Assembly: GCA_004557565.1 (NCBI GenBank) | Contig: SFGS01000003.1 | Location: 6,984 to 70,983 of the forward strand | Direction of reading: 5' to 3' | Source: Bacteroidales bacterium | GTDB taxonomy: Bacteria > Bacteroidota > Bacteroidia > Bacteroidales > Muribaculaceae | Length of the DNA: 64,000 nt | Part shown: positions 50,827 to 59,703 of the stretch, in pieces | How the letters are laid out: each line of letters begins with the position of its first letter | Numbering within the stretch: position 1 is the first letter of the stretch | Notes under the pieces: model-generated | What the model saw: the letters and a program-made list of their open reading frames with translations, nothing else | What the model was told of the DNA's origin: nothing | Database searches by the model: none | Program-made: the position numbers and the translations under genes

Positions 50827-53208
50827 ATGCCAAAGAATTTAGTAATTGTTGAGTCTCCTGCTAAGGCGAAGACTATCGAAAAATATCTTGGAAAAGACTA
50901 CAAGGTGATGGCAAGTCAAGGCCATATTCGCGACTTGCACAAGAGCGATTTCAGTATTGATGTGGAACATGGTTTCCGCCCTATCTACGAAATCCCTGAA
51001 GACAAGAAGCGCTGTGTAGCCGATTTGAAAAAAGCAACGAAAGAGGCACAGATGGTGTGGCTCGCATCCGATGAGGACCGCGAGGGAGAGGCTATCGCTT
51101 GGCACTTGTATGAGGTGCTTGGCTTGAAGCCCGAAACCACGCGCCGTATCGTGTTTCACGAAATCACCAAATCTGCCATTCTTGAGGCTATCGAACACCC
51201 TCGCAATATCGACATCAATTTGGTGAACGCCCAGCAGGCGCGCCGTGTGCTCGACCGCATTGTGGGTTTTGAACTTTCGCCAGTGCTTTGGCGCAAGATT
51301 AAGCCGGGTCTGTCGGCTGGCCGTGTGCAAAGTGTGGCTGTGCGCCTCATTGCCGACCGCGAGAAGGAGATTGCCGACTTCAAGAGTGAGCCATACTTCC
51401 GTGTGACGAGTGCCATGCAGCCGCTTGGCTCCGATGCCACGCTGTCGGCAGAACTGTCGCGCCGCCTTAATAGCCGCGACGATGCCATGGCATTCCTTGA
51501 GGCGTGCAAAGATGCCTCGTTTGCCGTTAGCGATGTGAATTTGCGTCCGCTCACCAAGTGCCCAGCACCACCATTCACCACTTCCACCCTCCAGCAGGAA
51601 GCGGCCCGCAAACTGGGCTTCTCGGTTTCGCAGACCATGCGTGTGGCGCAGTCGCTCTACGAGGCTGGTCGCATCACCTACATGCGTACCGACTCGGTGA
51701 ACCTTTCCACCCTCGCCCTCGGCGCTATCGCCAAGGAGGTGAAGGAGAACTATGGCGACGACAACTACAAGCACCGTCAATACACCACCAAGAGCCGTGG
51801 TGCACAGGAAGCGCACGAGGCAATTCGCCCAACCTTCGTTTCCGAACACGAAATTCAGGGCACAGCGCAAGAGAAGAAACTCTACAACTTGATTTGGAAG
51901 CGCACCATCGCCTCGCAAATGGCTGACGCGAAGATTGAAAAGACCACAGTGGACATTTCAATCAGCAACCGCGAGGAGCATTTCTCTGCCACTGGCGAAG
52001 TGGTCACCTTCCCTGGATTCTTGAAGGTGTACACCGAATCGACCGACGACGAGACCGGCGAAAAGGGCACCGACATGCTTCCACCTATCGTGGCAGGCAC
52101 ACAGATGACTCCTAAAAAGATTGAAGCCACCCAGCGCTTCACCCAGCAGCCAGTGCGCTACACCGAAGCGTCGCTCGTTCGCCGTATGGAGGAATTGGGC
52201 ATCGGCCGTCCATCTACCTATGCGCCTACCATTTCCACCATTCAGCAGCGCAACTATGTGGCGAAGGGTGAAAGCAAGGGCGAATCACGCACTTGCGAGG
52301 TGCTGACGCTGTCAAACAAGAAGATCTCGACCAAGACCAAGACCGAACTCACCGGCGCGGAAAAGGGCAAACTCATTCCTACCGATGTGGGTATGGTGGT
52401 GAACGATTTCTTAATCAAATACTTCCCAAAAATCATCGACTACAACTTCACCGCTAATGTGGAAAACGACTTCGACGACGTGGCTGAAGGCATTACGCAG
52501 TGGACCGACTCGATTGCTCATTTCTACGACGATTTCCACCCCAATATCGAGAGCGTGGCAAGTTTGCGCTTGGAGCACAAGGTGGGCGAACGCATTTTGG
52601 GCAACGACCCCAAGACTGGCAAGCCTGTGTCGGTGAAAATCACTCGCTTTGGCCCTGCCGTGCAGTTGGGCAATGCCAACGAAGATGGCGAAAAGCCCCG
52701 CTTCGCATCGCTCCATGCCGACCAGAGTATGCAGACCATCACCCTCGAAGAGGCTTTGATGCTCTTTGAGTTGCCTCGCACCCTTGGCAAGTTTGAGGGC
52801 GAAGATGTGGTGGCATCGATTGGCCGCTTCGGTCCGTACGTTCGCCACGCTGGCAAGTTTGTGAGCATTCCAAAAGGACTCACCGCCGAAACGATTAGCC
52901 TTGAGGAAGCCGAGCAACTGATTGTTGACTATCGCAAAAACGAAGAGCAACGCGTGATTGCCACCTTCGACGAGGAACCCGATATGCAAGTGCTGAACGG
53001 CCGCTTCGGTCCGTACATCTGCTACAAGAAGGCAAACTACAAGATTCCGAAAGGCAAAGATGCCAAGGAACTCACCCTTGCCGACTGTCGCGAGATTGTG
53101 GCTGATGAGGCAAATGCCTCAAAGTCGTCGGTACGCCGAGCCGCAGCCAAAAAGACTACGCGCAAGGCCACCACACGCAAAACCGCCACAAAGAAGGCTG
53201 CAAAATAG
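50827..53208 (+). CDS. topA: DNA topoisomerase I
   Basis: Type IA topoisomerase that relaxes negative supercoils, 793 residues. It opens with the TOPRIM domain (KNLVIVESPAKAKTIEKYLG and SDEDREGEAIAWH), has the strand-passage blocks ARRVLDRIVGFELSPVLW and the active-site tyrosine in GRITYMRTDS (about Tyr285). Zinc fingers are absent; instead there are repeated RFGP-Y modules (SIGRFGPYVRHAGKFV, NGRFGPYICYKKANYKIPKG) and a Lys/Ala/Thr tail. An ATG 50 codons upstream is in frame, but MPKNLVIVESP is the universal family start. Confidence 0.97.
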   Translation: MPKNLVIVESPAKAKTIEKYLGKDYKVMASQGHIRDLHKSDFSIDVEHGFRPIYEIPEDKKRCVADLKKATKEAQMVWLASDEDREGEAIAWHLYEVLGLKPETTRRIVFHEITKSAILEAIEHPRNIDINLVNAQQARRVLDRIVGFELSPVLWRKIKPGLSAGRVQSVAVRLIADREKEIADFKSEPYFRVTSAMQPLGSDATLSAELSRRLNSRDDAMAFLEACKDASFAVSDVNLRPLTKCPAPPFTTSTLQQEAARKLGFSVSQTMRVAQSLYEAGRITYMRTDSVNLSTLALGAIAKEVKENYGDDNYKHRQYTTKSRGAQEAHEAIRPTFVSEHEIQGTAQEKKLYNLIWKRTIASQMADAKIEKTTVDISISNREEHFSATGEVVTFPGFLKVYTESTDDETGEKGTDMLPPIVAGTQMTPKKIEATQRFTQQPVRYTEASLVRRMEELGIGRPSTYAPTISTIQQRNYVAKGESKGESRTCEVLTLSNKKISTKTKTELTGAEKGKLIPTDVGMVVNDFLIKYFPKIIDYNFTANVENDFDDVAEGITQWTDSIAHFYDDFHPNIESVASLRLEHKVGERILGNDPKTGKPVSVKITRFGPAVQLGNANEDGEKPRFASLHADQSMQTITLEEALMLFELPRTLGKFEGEDVVASIGRFGPYVRHAGKFVSIPKGLTAETISLEEAEQLIVDYRKNEEQRVIATFDEEPDMQVLNGRFGPYICYKKANYKIPKGKDAKELTLADCREIVADEANASKSSVRRAAAKKTTRKATTRKTATKKAAK

Positions 53209-53244
53209 CATCGCACATTCACCACACGATTCGCACTGTTAGTG

Positions 53245-53530
53245 GACTTGGGCTCACACAGATCGCACAGATCTCACAGGGTTTTCCTTTGTGGGTGGAA
53301 AATCTCACGGAGGCTCCGCTCCTTTGTTTCCTTGGGCTCACACAGATCGCACAGATCTCACGGTTTTCTTTGTGGGTGGGAAATCTCACAGATGCTCTCC
53401 GCTGATTTTCTCCAAAGGCTCACACAGATTCAACGAGATTCAACAAGAAGATTATTTGTGGAAATTTGTGGCAGAAAAAATCTTTACAAAAAAATATTTG
53501 TGTGATTCGTGAAATTCGTGGTTCTAAAAC
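53245..53530. repeat. Mosaic intergenic repeat, long copy
   Basis: Two rounds of GGCTCACACAGATCGCACAG, then TTTGTGGGTGGAAAATCTC, followed by AGATTCAACGAGATTCAAC and AATTTGTGG words, closing with CACGAATTTGTG. It fills most of the gap between topA and the convergent AAA+ gene. Confidence 0.85.
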
Positions 53531-53596
53531 GAACCACGAATTTGTGTCTTTTGGGGTGAGGTTATGGGAGCGTCAACATTTCAATCCCTCTGGAAT

Positions 53597-54721
53597 CTAT
53601 AGCAATATTGATTCGATATTTTTTGGGGTGATGACTTTGTAGTCGGTATTTGGGTAGGCTTTTGTGAAAATTACGGGGCATTTAGTGTGGGCTTTACGTT
53701 CGTTCCACTTGATTTCAAAAGCCTTTATTTCTCCGTCGGCCTCTTCCAGGTAGTCAATTTCCTTTTGCTGCTGCGTGCGCCAAAACCACGATTGGGCATA
53801 ACTGCCGTCATAGTGATTCTTTTTCAAGCGTTCGGCAATCACGAAGTTTTCCCACAAATTGCCCACATCTATGCGGCTCTCCACCTGTGAATAGTTGCCA
53901 ATCACTGCATTGCGTATTCCCAAATCCCAGAAATATATTTTTCGGCTGGCTTTCAGTTCATTTCTTAAATTTCGCGCATACGACTTTAATCGGAAAATGA
54001 TATATGATTTTTCCAGAATGTCGATATATCGTTCCACCGTTTTTGAGTCAAGCCCCACGGTTTGCCCAATTTCATTAAAACTCACTTGCGAGCCAATCTG
54101 ATAAGCCAACGCTTGCAAAAGTTTAACCAACTTCTCCGATTTCATAATCTTGTCGAAAGAAAGGATGTCGCGGTAAAGATACGATTCCGACAGTTCCTTG
54201 AGCACAGCGCGTTCTTCTCCCACCAACTCCACCACTTCTGGGTAATACCCATACACCATTCGGTGCGGAATCATTCGCAATTCTTCGAGCAAATTGGTGT
54301 GATTCACCATCTCGCCAAAAGTGAGAGGAAACATTTTGTATTCGCGTTTTCTGCCCGTAAGTGGCTCGTTGATTTTTGAGGCAAGTTCAAACGAACTGCT
54401 TCCGGTGGCAATCACTTGCACATCAGGAATGTTGTCGGTGATTAATTTGATTTTCAATCTGATGTCTTGAATTCGCTGCGCCTCATCTATCACCACAATC
54501 CTATGGTCAGCAATGATGCTGCGAAGGCGTGTGGAAGTGATGTCGCTAAACAGTTCTTTCACATCATATTCGTCGCCGTTAAACCACATGACATCAGTCC
54601 TGTCGCTTAACATCATTTTTAGCAAAGTGGATTTTCCCACTTGTCGCGCCCCCATAATGGTGACGGCTTTCTTGCCATTTAATACCGAGGCTATTTTTTC
54701 CTGAAGTGTTCGCTGTATCAT
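53597..54721 (-). CDS. AAA+ ATPase with PD-(D/E)XK domain (DUF4143 type), copy 3
   Basis: ATPase of the same broad family as the genes at 11659 and 31271, 374 residues. Walker A is IMGARQVGKSTLL (about 20-32) and Walker B VVIDEAQRI (about 75-83); ATGSSSFELASK resembles the sensor 1 region. A winged-helix segment follows (NEIGQTVGLDSKTVERYIDIL), and the C terminus keeps EIDYLEEADGEIKAFEIKW with the D...ExK residues. It has its own promoter (TATTTTTG, minus strand 54791-54784). Its -33 region lies in a 32-bp tandem repeat. Convergent with topA. Role unknown. Confidence 0.88.
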   Translation of the reverse strand: MIQRTLQEKIASVLNGKKAVTIMGARQVGKSTLLKMMLSDRTDVMWFNGDEYDVKELFSDITSTRLRSIIADHRIVVIDEAQRIQDIRLKIKLITDNIPDVQVIATGSSSFELASKINEPLTGRKREYKMFPLTFGEMVNHTNLLEELRMIPHRMVYGYYPEVVELVGEERAVLKELSESYLYRDILSFDKIMKSEKLVKLLQALAYQIGSQVSFNEIGQTVGLDSKTVERYIDILEKSYIIFRLKSYARNLRNELKASRKIYFWDLGIRNAVIGNYSQVESRIDVGNLWENFVIAERLKKNHYDGSYAQSWFWRTQQQKEIDYLEEADGEIKAFEIKWNERKAHTKCPVIFTKAYPNTDYKVITPKNIESILL

Positions 54722-54783
54722 AGGGCTTTTATAGTGTAATTAGAATCTTGTGCAGATAATAGAAAAACGCAGAATGATATGTG

Positions 54784-54817
54784 CAAAAATAGTGGTTTTC
54801 GCTTAAGAATCCAAAAA
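54784..54817 (-). promoter_or_regulatory. Promoter of AAA+ copy 3
   Basis: On the minus strand TTTTTG, 20 bases, then TATTTTTG. The TTTTTG belongs to the first of the 32-bp repeats, so whatever binds the repeat would act on this promoter. Confidence 0.65.
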
Positions 54818-54869
54818 TCTTATAAGAAATTCGGAATAGAATCCAAAAATCTTATAATATTTTCGGAAT
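54806..54869 (-). repeat. Two direct repeats, exact 32-bp period, upstream of AAA+ copy 3
   Basis: Units 54806-54837 and 54838-54869 match at 29 of 32 positions (AGAATCCAAAAATCTTATAA, then a variable quartet, then TTCGGAAT). A partial third unit (CCATTCC) follows. A run of 13 C closes the region (54887-54899). Confidence 0.93.
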
Positions 54870-54907
54870 CCATTCCAAATTTATTACCCCCCCCCCCCCA
54901 TTGCTTC

Positions 54908-55106
54908 CTTGGGCTCACACAGATTGCACAGATCTCACTTTCTTTGTGGGCGGAAAATCTCACGGAGGCTCTCCGCTCCTTTGCTTCCAAAGGCTCACAC
55001 GGATTCCGCGAGATTCAACAAGATGATTATTTGTGGGAATTTGTGTTAATTTGTGGTTTTAAAGCCAATTCACAAATTAGCACAAATTCTCACGAATTAT
55101 TTGTGG
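54908..55106. repeat. Mosaic intergenic repeat
   Basis: GGGCTCACACAGATTGCACAG, TTTGTGGGCGGAAAATCTC, then GCTCACACGGATTCCGCGAG, AATTTGTG words and CACAAATTAGCACAAATTC. Same order as the copy at 53245. Confidence 0.85.
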
Positions 55107-55225
55107 GCTAAATGGCCTGTTTCTCAATATTTTTACATACCTTTGCCTATATACGTGCCCAAAAACCTTCGTGTCATGACAGCCAGTACACCACATCGCC
55201 ACACCAAAAAACGGCTAATGAAAAC

Positions 55226-55755
55226 CGTTGGGGCACACACGCCGTGCTCCTGTGGCTATATGCAGGGAGGGGAGCTGTATTTTTACATCAAGGACTATCA
55301 GGGCAATGTGCGCGTGGTGCTCAATCAGGCTAACCAGCCAGTGGAGATTAACAGCTACTATCCCTATGGTGGCTTAATGGCAGCCACCACCACCGAAGGC
55401 ACCCAACCCTACAAATACAGCTCCAAGGAACTCGACCGAGAAAACGGCCTCGACTGGTATGACTTCCACGCACGGCAAAGTCTATATTATTGTAGGCAAA
55501 ATATTAAACGAAAAACAGCAAGCTCTGACAACGGCTCATGAAGCCTTTGGCCATGCTTACTTTTATGAGATATTTCGGGATACGGAAAAAGCCAGCCACA
55601 CATATAAACAAGAGGGGAGGATGGTTTGGGATGAAGAATTAATGGTGAATGATCTTGAAACGATAAAAATCCCGACAAATATCTTGTTGGAAAAACGTAT
55701 AAAAATTGTAACAAATATAGCTCAACAGAATTATGAAAGCAGACTTGGTAAATAA
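55226..55755 (+). pseudogene. Rhs core remnant fused out of frame to a toxin tip
   Basis: In one frame (about 55226-55485) the Rhs-associated core is recognisable: YFYIKDYQGNVRVVLNQ, EINSYYPYGGLMA, YKYSSKELDRENGLDWYDFHAR. Directly after HAR the family pattern stops. A second frame (55459-55755) then reads TTAHEAFGHAYFYEIFRD, with an HExxGH motif as in some zinc metallopeptidases, and ends 1 base before the next gene. The large Rhs N-terminal part is missing. This is best read as a deletion remnant of a polymorphic toxin gene. The toxin activity is inference. Confidence 0.75.
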
Positions 55756-55756
55756 G

Positions 55757-56233
55757 ATGATCGTAACGTTGATTTTTATGCTTGCGTCATGGACGAATTA
55801 TGTATTTGCTTCAGACCAAATAAAAAATGATACTGCGATAATCGCAAAAACTGATACTATCGATTGTTACAGTGAGAAAGTGATTATAGAATACCCCTTA
55901 TTAAGCAAAGCCAAATATGATAATTATGAAGAAGGCTTTTTCAAAATGATATCTTGTTATCCCGACACTGCAGCCATAGTCTTCCATTTCGGGAGCATGG
56001 TGAATTTGCCATTAACAGACTTATCTGACAAAATAATAGAAAGTAGGTTCATATTGGGAAAGGATGTTAGAATCATAAGGGGCTATTATGTGAAAAATGG
56101 CAGAAAAAAATTTTTTAGAGAAGACAATTTCTTCCGATATAATATTACGATAGTTTACTATAATGTTGAAGCTACAGCGTTAGACCGCTATGAGCATTAT
56201 TTCAATAATGTAAAAATAATCAAAGTAAAATAA
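55757..56233 (+). CDS. Small exported protein, possible immunity protein of the Rhs tip
   Basis: Protein of 158 residues with a signal peptide from the chosen start (MIVTLIFMLASWTNYVFA). No family is recognised. The position, one base after the toxin-tip stop codon, and the AT-rich composition shared with the tip suggest a cognate immunity protein acting in the periplasm. An ATG eight codons upstream (55733), within the tip gene, is also possible. No catalytic motif is visible; the mature part is rich in Asp, Lys, Tyr and Phe. Confidence 0.6.
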   Translation: MIVTLIFMLASWTNYVFASDQIKNDTAIIAKTDTIDCYSEKVIIEYPLLSKAKYDNYEEGFFKMISCYPDTAAIVFHFGSMVNLPLTDLSDKIIESRFILGKDVRIIRGYYVKNGRKKFFREDNFFRYNITIVYYNVEATALDRYEHYFNNVKIIKVK

Positions 56234-56313
56234 GTTGTTACCAAAATACAAACCAAAGGGACGGTTCTTTTGGTTTGTTTTCAATGCGTTGATACATTGG
56301 TGCTTGTGTTGAA

Positions 56314-56336
56314 ACATGCCGAAGGCATGTCCCTAC
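56314..56336 (-). repeat. REP-like hairpin with GTAG foot, second copy
   Basis: The 23 bases are identical to 11600-11622; the flanks GTTGAAAC and TGATG are also shared. Non-coding gap between the immunity-like gene and the PEP-synthase-like gene. Confidence 0.75.
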
Positions 56337-56395
56337 GTTGTGATGTGATTTGTGCCCTCGCTTATTGTGGCAGGCATGAATCATCGCATATTGTC

Positions 56396-56592
56396 AAGGC
56401 TCACGCAGATCTCGCTTTGTGGGAGTTTTTAGGCTCACACAGATTCAACGAGATTCAACAAGATAATAATTTGTGAAAAATTTGTGTTGATTTGTAGCTG
56501 ATTTAAAAAACCACGAATCACACGAATATTTTTTTGTTGAATCCGTGCGGTTATTCTTGTTGAATCTTGTTGAATCTGTGTGAGGGTTTTTT
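56396..56592. repeat. Mosaic intergenic repeat arranged as an inverted pair
   Basis: GGCTCACACAGATTCAACG...AATTTGTG at the left is answered by TTGAATCCGTGCGG and TTGAATCTGTGTGAGG at the right, with CACGAATCACACGAAT between. The two ends are therefore roughly inverted copies. Confidence 0.8.
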
Positions 56593-56644
56593 GTTTGTTG
56601 AGGGGGAGTGGAGGGTGATTTTTTGTGTGAATGGGGTGGGGGAT

Positions 56645-56675
56645 TTTGATGTGCCGTGGTTTTTCTGTATTTTTG
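56645..56675 (+). promoter_or_regulatory. Promoter of the PEP-synthase-like gene
   Basis: TTTG near 56645, 19 bases, then TATTTTTG at 56668-56675. The start codon follows 22 bases later. Confidence 0.65.
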
Positions 56676-56697
56676 TGATAATTAAATTGTCACAAGC

Positions 56698-59691
56698 ATG
56701 AATGAGGCTCTATTAAGTCAACTATTTCTTAAAGACACGGCGTTTCACGACCTGATGCGTCAGCATATCACCAATGTGCTGCTCATCGCTTCCACCTACG
56801 ATGCGTTTATGATGGAGGAAGATGGGCGCGTGGAGGAACAGATTTTCTTTGAGTATATGTCGCTCAACCTGTCGTCGCCCCCTCGTGTGACGCGAGTGTC
56901 GAACTACGATGAGGCTTTCGCCGCCATAAGTGTGAAGAAGTTCGACCTGATTATCGCCATGCCTGGTGTGGATGTGAGCGAAACCTTCGTGAAGGCGAAA
57001 GACTTCAAGCGACTTTACCCCGATGTGCCGTTTGTGGTGCTCACGCCGTTTTCGCGTGAGGTGTCGCGCCGCTTGCAGAACGAGGATTTCTCGGCTGTGG
57101 ACTATGTGTTCAGTTGGCTGGGCAATGTGGACTTGCTGGTGGCAATCATCAAACTGATTGAAGACAAAATGAATGCCGACAACGATATTTCGCAGGTGGG
57201 CATTCAGATGATACTGCTGGTGGAGGACTCGGTGCGCTTCTATTCGTCGATACTCCCCACGCTCTATAATTTCATTCTGCGGCAGTCGCAGCGCTTCTCC
57301 ACCGAGGCGCTCAACGCCCACGAAACCATGATGCGTATGCGCGGCCGCCCCAAGGTGATGCTTGCCCGAAACTATGGTGAGGCGGTGGCACTCTACGACA
57401 AATACCGCGACCACATTTTGGGCGTGATTAGCGACGTGTCGTTTGCCCGCGACGGTGTCAAAGACAAGCAGGCAGGCTTGAAGTTGGCGAGATACCTGCG
57501 GAGCCAAGATGCCAATTTGCCCATCATCATCGAGTCGAGCGATGTGGAGAATGCTGCCCACATGCAGGAGTTTGACGGCACATTCCTCGACAAAAATAGC
57601 AAAAAGTTGCCAGTGGACTTGGGCAACGCCATAATGAAGAACTTCGGCTTCGGCGACTTCGTAATCATCAACCCCGCCACTGGCGAGGAGATTATGCGCA
57701 TTCATAACCTGAAGGAGCTGCAAGACAATATTTTCAAGATTCCGGCAGACTCGCTGCTCTACCATGCGCGGCATAACCACATTTCGCGTTGGCTGTATTC
57801 GCGCGCCCTGTTTCCGATAGCGCAGGTGGTGAAGATGCACCACTTCCGCGACATCAGCGAGGCACCAGCCGTGCGCCAACTGTTTTTCGACTTGATTGTG
57901 AAGTATCGCAAGATGAAAAACCGTGGCGTGGTGGCAGAGTTCCACAAAGACCGCTTCGACCGCTACAGCAATTTCGCTCGCATCGGCAAGGGCTCGCTCG
58001 GCGGCAAGGGCCGTGGCTTGGCGTTTATCGACTCCATCATCAAAAACAATCCGGAGTGTGACAACTTCGAGGGTGCGGTGATTCGCATTCCCCACACTGT
58101 GGTGCTGTGTACCGACATTTTCGACGAGTTTATGGAAATGAACGGACTGTATCCCACGGCGCTGTCGAATATTCCCGATGCCGAGATTTTGCAGGCGTTT
58201 TTGCGCGCCAAGCTCCCCGAATCGGTGCAAAACGACCTCTATTCGCTCTACGATGTGTTTGATGGACCGCTGGCTGTGCGCAGTTCCAGTTTGCTCGAAG
58301 ATAGTCATTATCAGCCGTTTGCTGGCGTGTATTCCACCTATATGGTGCCACATTTCACCGACCGCGACCTTACCATCCGTCAACTCTCTGATGCGGTGAA
58401 GGGCGTGTATGCCTCGGTGTTTTTCGCCGACAGCAAGGCGTATATGGTGGCAACGAGCAACGTGATTGACCAGGAAAAGATGGCGGTGATTATTCAGGAG
58501 GCTGTGGGTGTGCAGCATGGCGACTACTTCTATCCATCGCTTTCGGGCGTGGGGCGTTCGCTCAACTACTATCCTGTGGGCGACGAGCTGCCAGCCGACG
58601 GCATAGCCGAAGTGGCGGTGGGCTTGGGCAAGTATATCGTTGACGGTGGCATGTCGCTGCGGTTCTCGCCTCGCCACCCTGCGCATGTGCTTCAAACCTC
58701 CACGCTCGACCTCGCCTTGCGCGACACGCAGCGCTATTTCTACGCCCTTTCCACCACAGCCGGAGAGGGAGAGTTTTCGATTGACGAGGGCTTCGACATC
58801 GCGCGCCTGAATGTGGACGACGCAGGCAAACAGGGCTTTTTGAAATATTTGGTATCGACCTACGACTATCAGAATGAGCGCATTGTGGATTCCGATGAGG
58901 GTGGCGGGCGCAAGGTGGTGACCTTTGCCAATGTGCTTCGCCACGATGTGTTCCCCTTGGCGCAGTCGCTCGACTTCATGCTCACCAAAGGTCAGCAGGA
59001 AATGGGCCGACCGGTGGAAATTGAGTTTGCCGGTGTGCTTGGCACCACCAAGGAAATACGCGAGGGCAACAAAGGCACGCTCTACTGGCTTCAGATTCGC
59101 CCTATGGTCGACCGTCGCGAAATGCTCGACGAGCATGTGCTCAACGCTTCGCCCGACCAACTGCTCATCAGCAGCAACAATGCGCTCGGCCACGGCATGA
59201 TGGACGGGGTGCAACATGTGGTGATGGTGAAGCTCGAAAAATTTTCTATGGCAAATAATGTGCTGATAGCCGAGGAAATTGCAAAAATAAATCGTAACTT
59301 TACAGATTCAGGAGAGGGCTACATACTTGTGGGTATGGGCCGATGGGGTTCGTCCGACACTGCTTTGGGCATTCCCGTGAAGTGGCCTCAAATTTCGTCG
59401 GCGCGCCTCATTGTGGAGGTGGCTGCTCCTGGCAATACCATCGAGCCAAGCCAAGGCACGCATTTCTTCCAGAATCTCACTTCGTTTGGAGTGGGCTATT
59501 TCACGGTGGGAATGAAGCGTGATGCCGGTATGGTCGATTTCGACTACTTGGCAGCCATGCCAGCGGTGTATGAGAGCGAGTTTGTGCGCATCGTGCGCTT
59601 CGATTCGCCTCTGCAAGTGGCGATTAATGGTATGAAAGGGCGCGGAGTGGTGATGAAGCCACACGCCAAACAACTTGATAATAATACTTGA
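56698..59691 (+). CDS. Receiver-like and PEP/pyruvate-binding domain protein
   Basis: Large soluble protein, 997 residues. Two receiver-like domains lie at about 25-165 (HITNVLLIAS...FDLIIAMPGVD) and 172-320 (ILLVEDSVRFY...GVISDVSFARDG). The second half (about 425-940) is the N-terminal ATP-grasp domain of PEP synthase/PPDK: RIGKGSLGGKGRGLAFID, GPLAVRSSSLLEDSHYQPFAG, QPF-type loop and YWLQIRPMVDR. The swivelling phosphohistidine and PEP-binding domains are missing. This architecture is common in Bacteroidetes, but its reaction is unknown; a signalling or phosphotransfer role is inference. Followed by the coiled-coil gene after 12 bases. Confidence 0.88.
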   Translation: MNEALLSQLFLKDTAFHDLMRQHITNVLLIASTYDAFMMEEDGRVEEQIFFEYMSLNLSSPPRVTRVSNYDEAFAAISVKKFDLIIAMPGVDVSETFVKAKDFKRLYPDVPFVVLTPFSREVSRRLQNEDFSAVDYVFSWLGNVDLLVAIIKLIEDKMNADNDISQVGIQMILLVEDSVRFYSSILPTLYNFILRQSQRFSTEALNAHETMMRMRGRPKVMLARNYGEAVALYDKYRDHILGVISDVSFARDGVKDKQAGLKLARYLRSQDANLPIIIESSDVENAAHMQEFDGTFLDKNSKKLPVDLGNAIMKNFGFGDFVIINPATGEEIMRIHNLKELQDNIFKIPADSLLYHARHNHISRWLYSRALFPIAQVVKMHHFRDISEAPAVRQLFFDLIVKYRKMKNRGVVAEFHKDRFDRYSNFARIGKGSLGGKGRGLAFIDSIIKNNPECDNFEGAVIRIPHTVVLCTDIFDEFMEMNGLYPTALSNIPDAEILQAFLRAKLPESVQNDLYSLYDVFDGPLAVRSSSLLEDSHYQPFAGVYSTYMVPHFTDRDLTIRQLSDAVKGVYASVFFADSKAYMVATSNVIDQEKMAVIIQEAVGVQHGDYFYPSLSGVGRSLNYYPVGDELPADGIAEVAVGLGKYIVDGGMSLRFSPRHPAHVLQTSTLDLALRDTQRYFYALSTTAGEGEFSIDEGFDIARLNVDDAGKQGFLKYLVSTYDYQNERIVDSDEGGGRKVVTFANVLRHDVFPLAQSLDFMLTKGQQEMGRPVEIEFAGVLGTTKEIREGNKGTLYWLQIRPMVDRREMLDEHVLNASPDQLLISSNNALGHGMMDGVQHVVMVKLEKFSMANNVLIAEEIAKINRNFTDSGEGYILVGMGRWGSSDTALGIPVKWPQISSARLIVEVAAPGNTIEPSQGTHFFQNLTSFGVGYFTVGMKRDAGMVDFDYLAAMPAVYESEFVRIVRFDSPLQVAINGMKGRGVVMKPHAKQLDNNT

Positions 59692-59703
59692 TAAGATATA
59701 AAT

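Noticed and set aside
56722..59217. 831-codon open frame on the minus strand
   Set aside because: It is the antisense shadow of the receiver/PEP-synthase-like gene, which has recognisable domains and a promoter.
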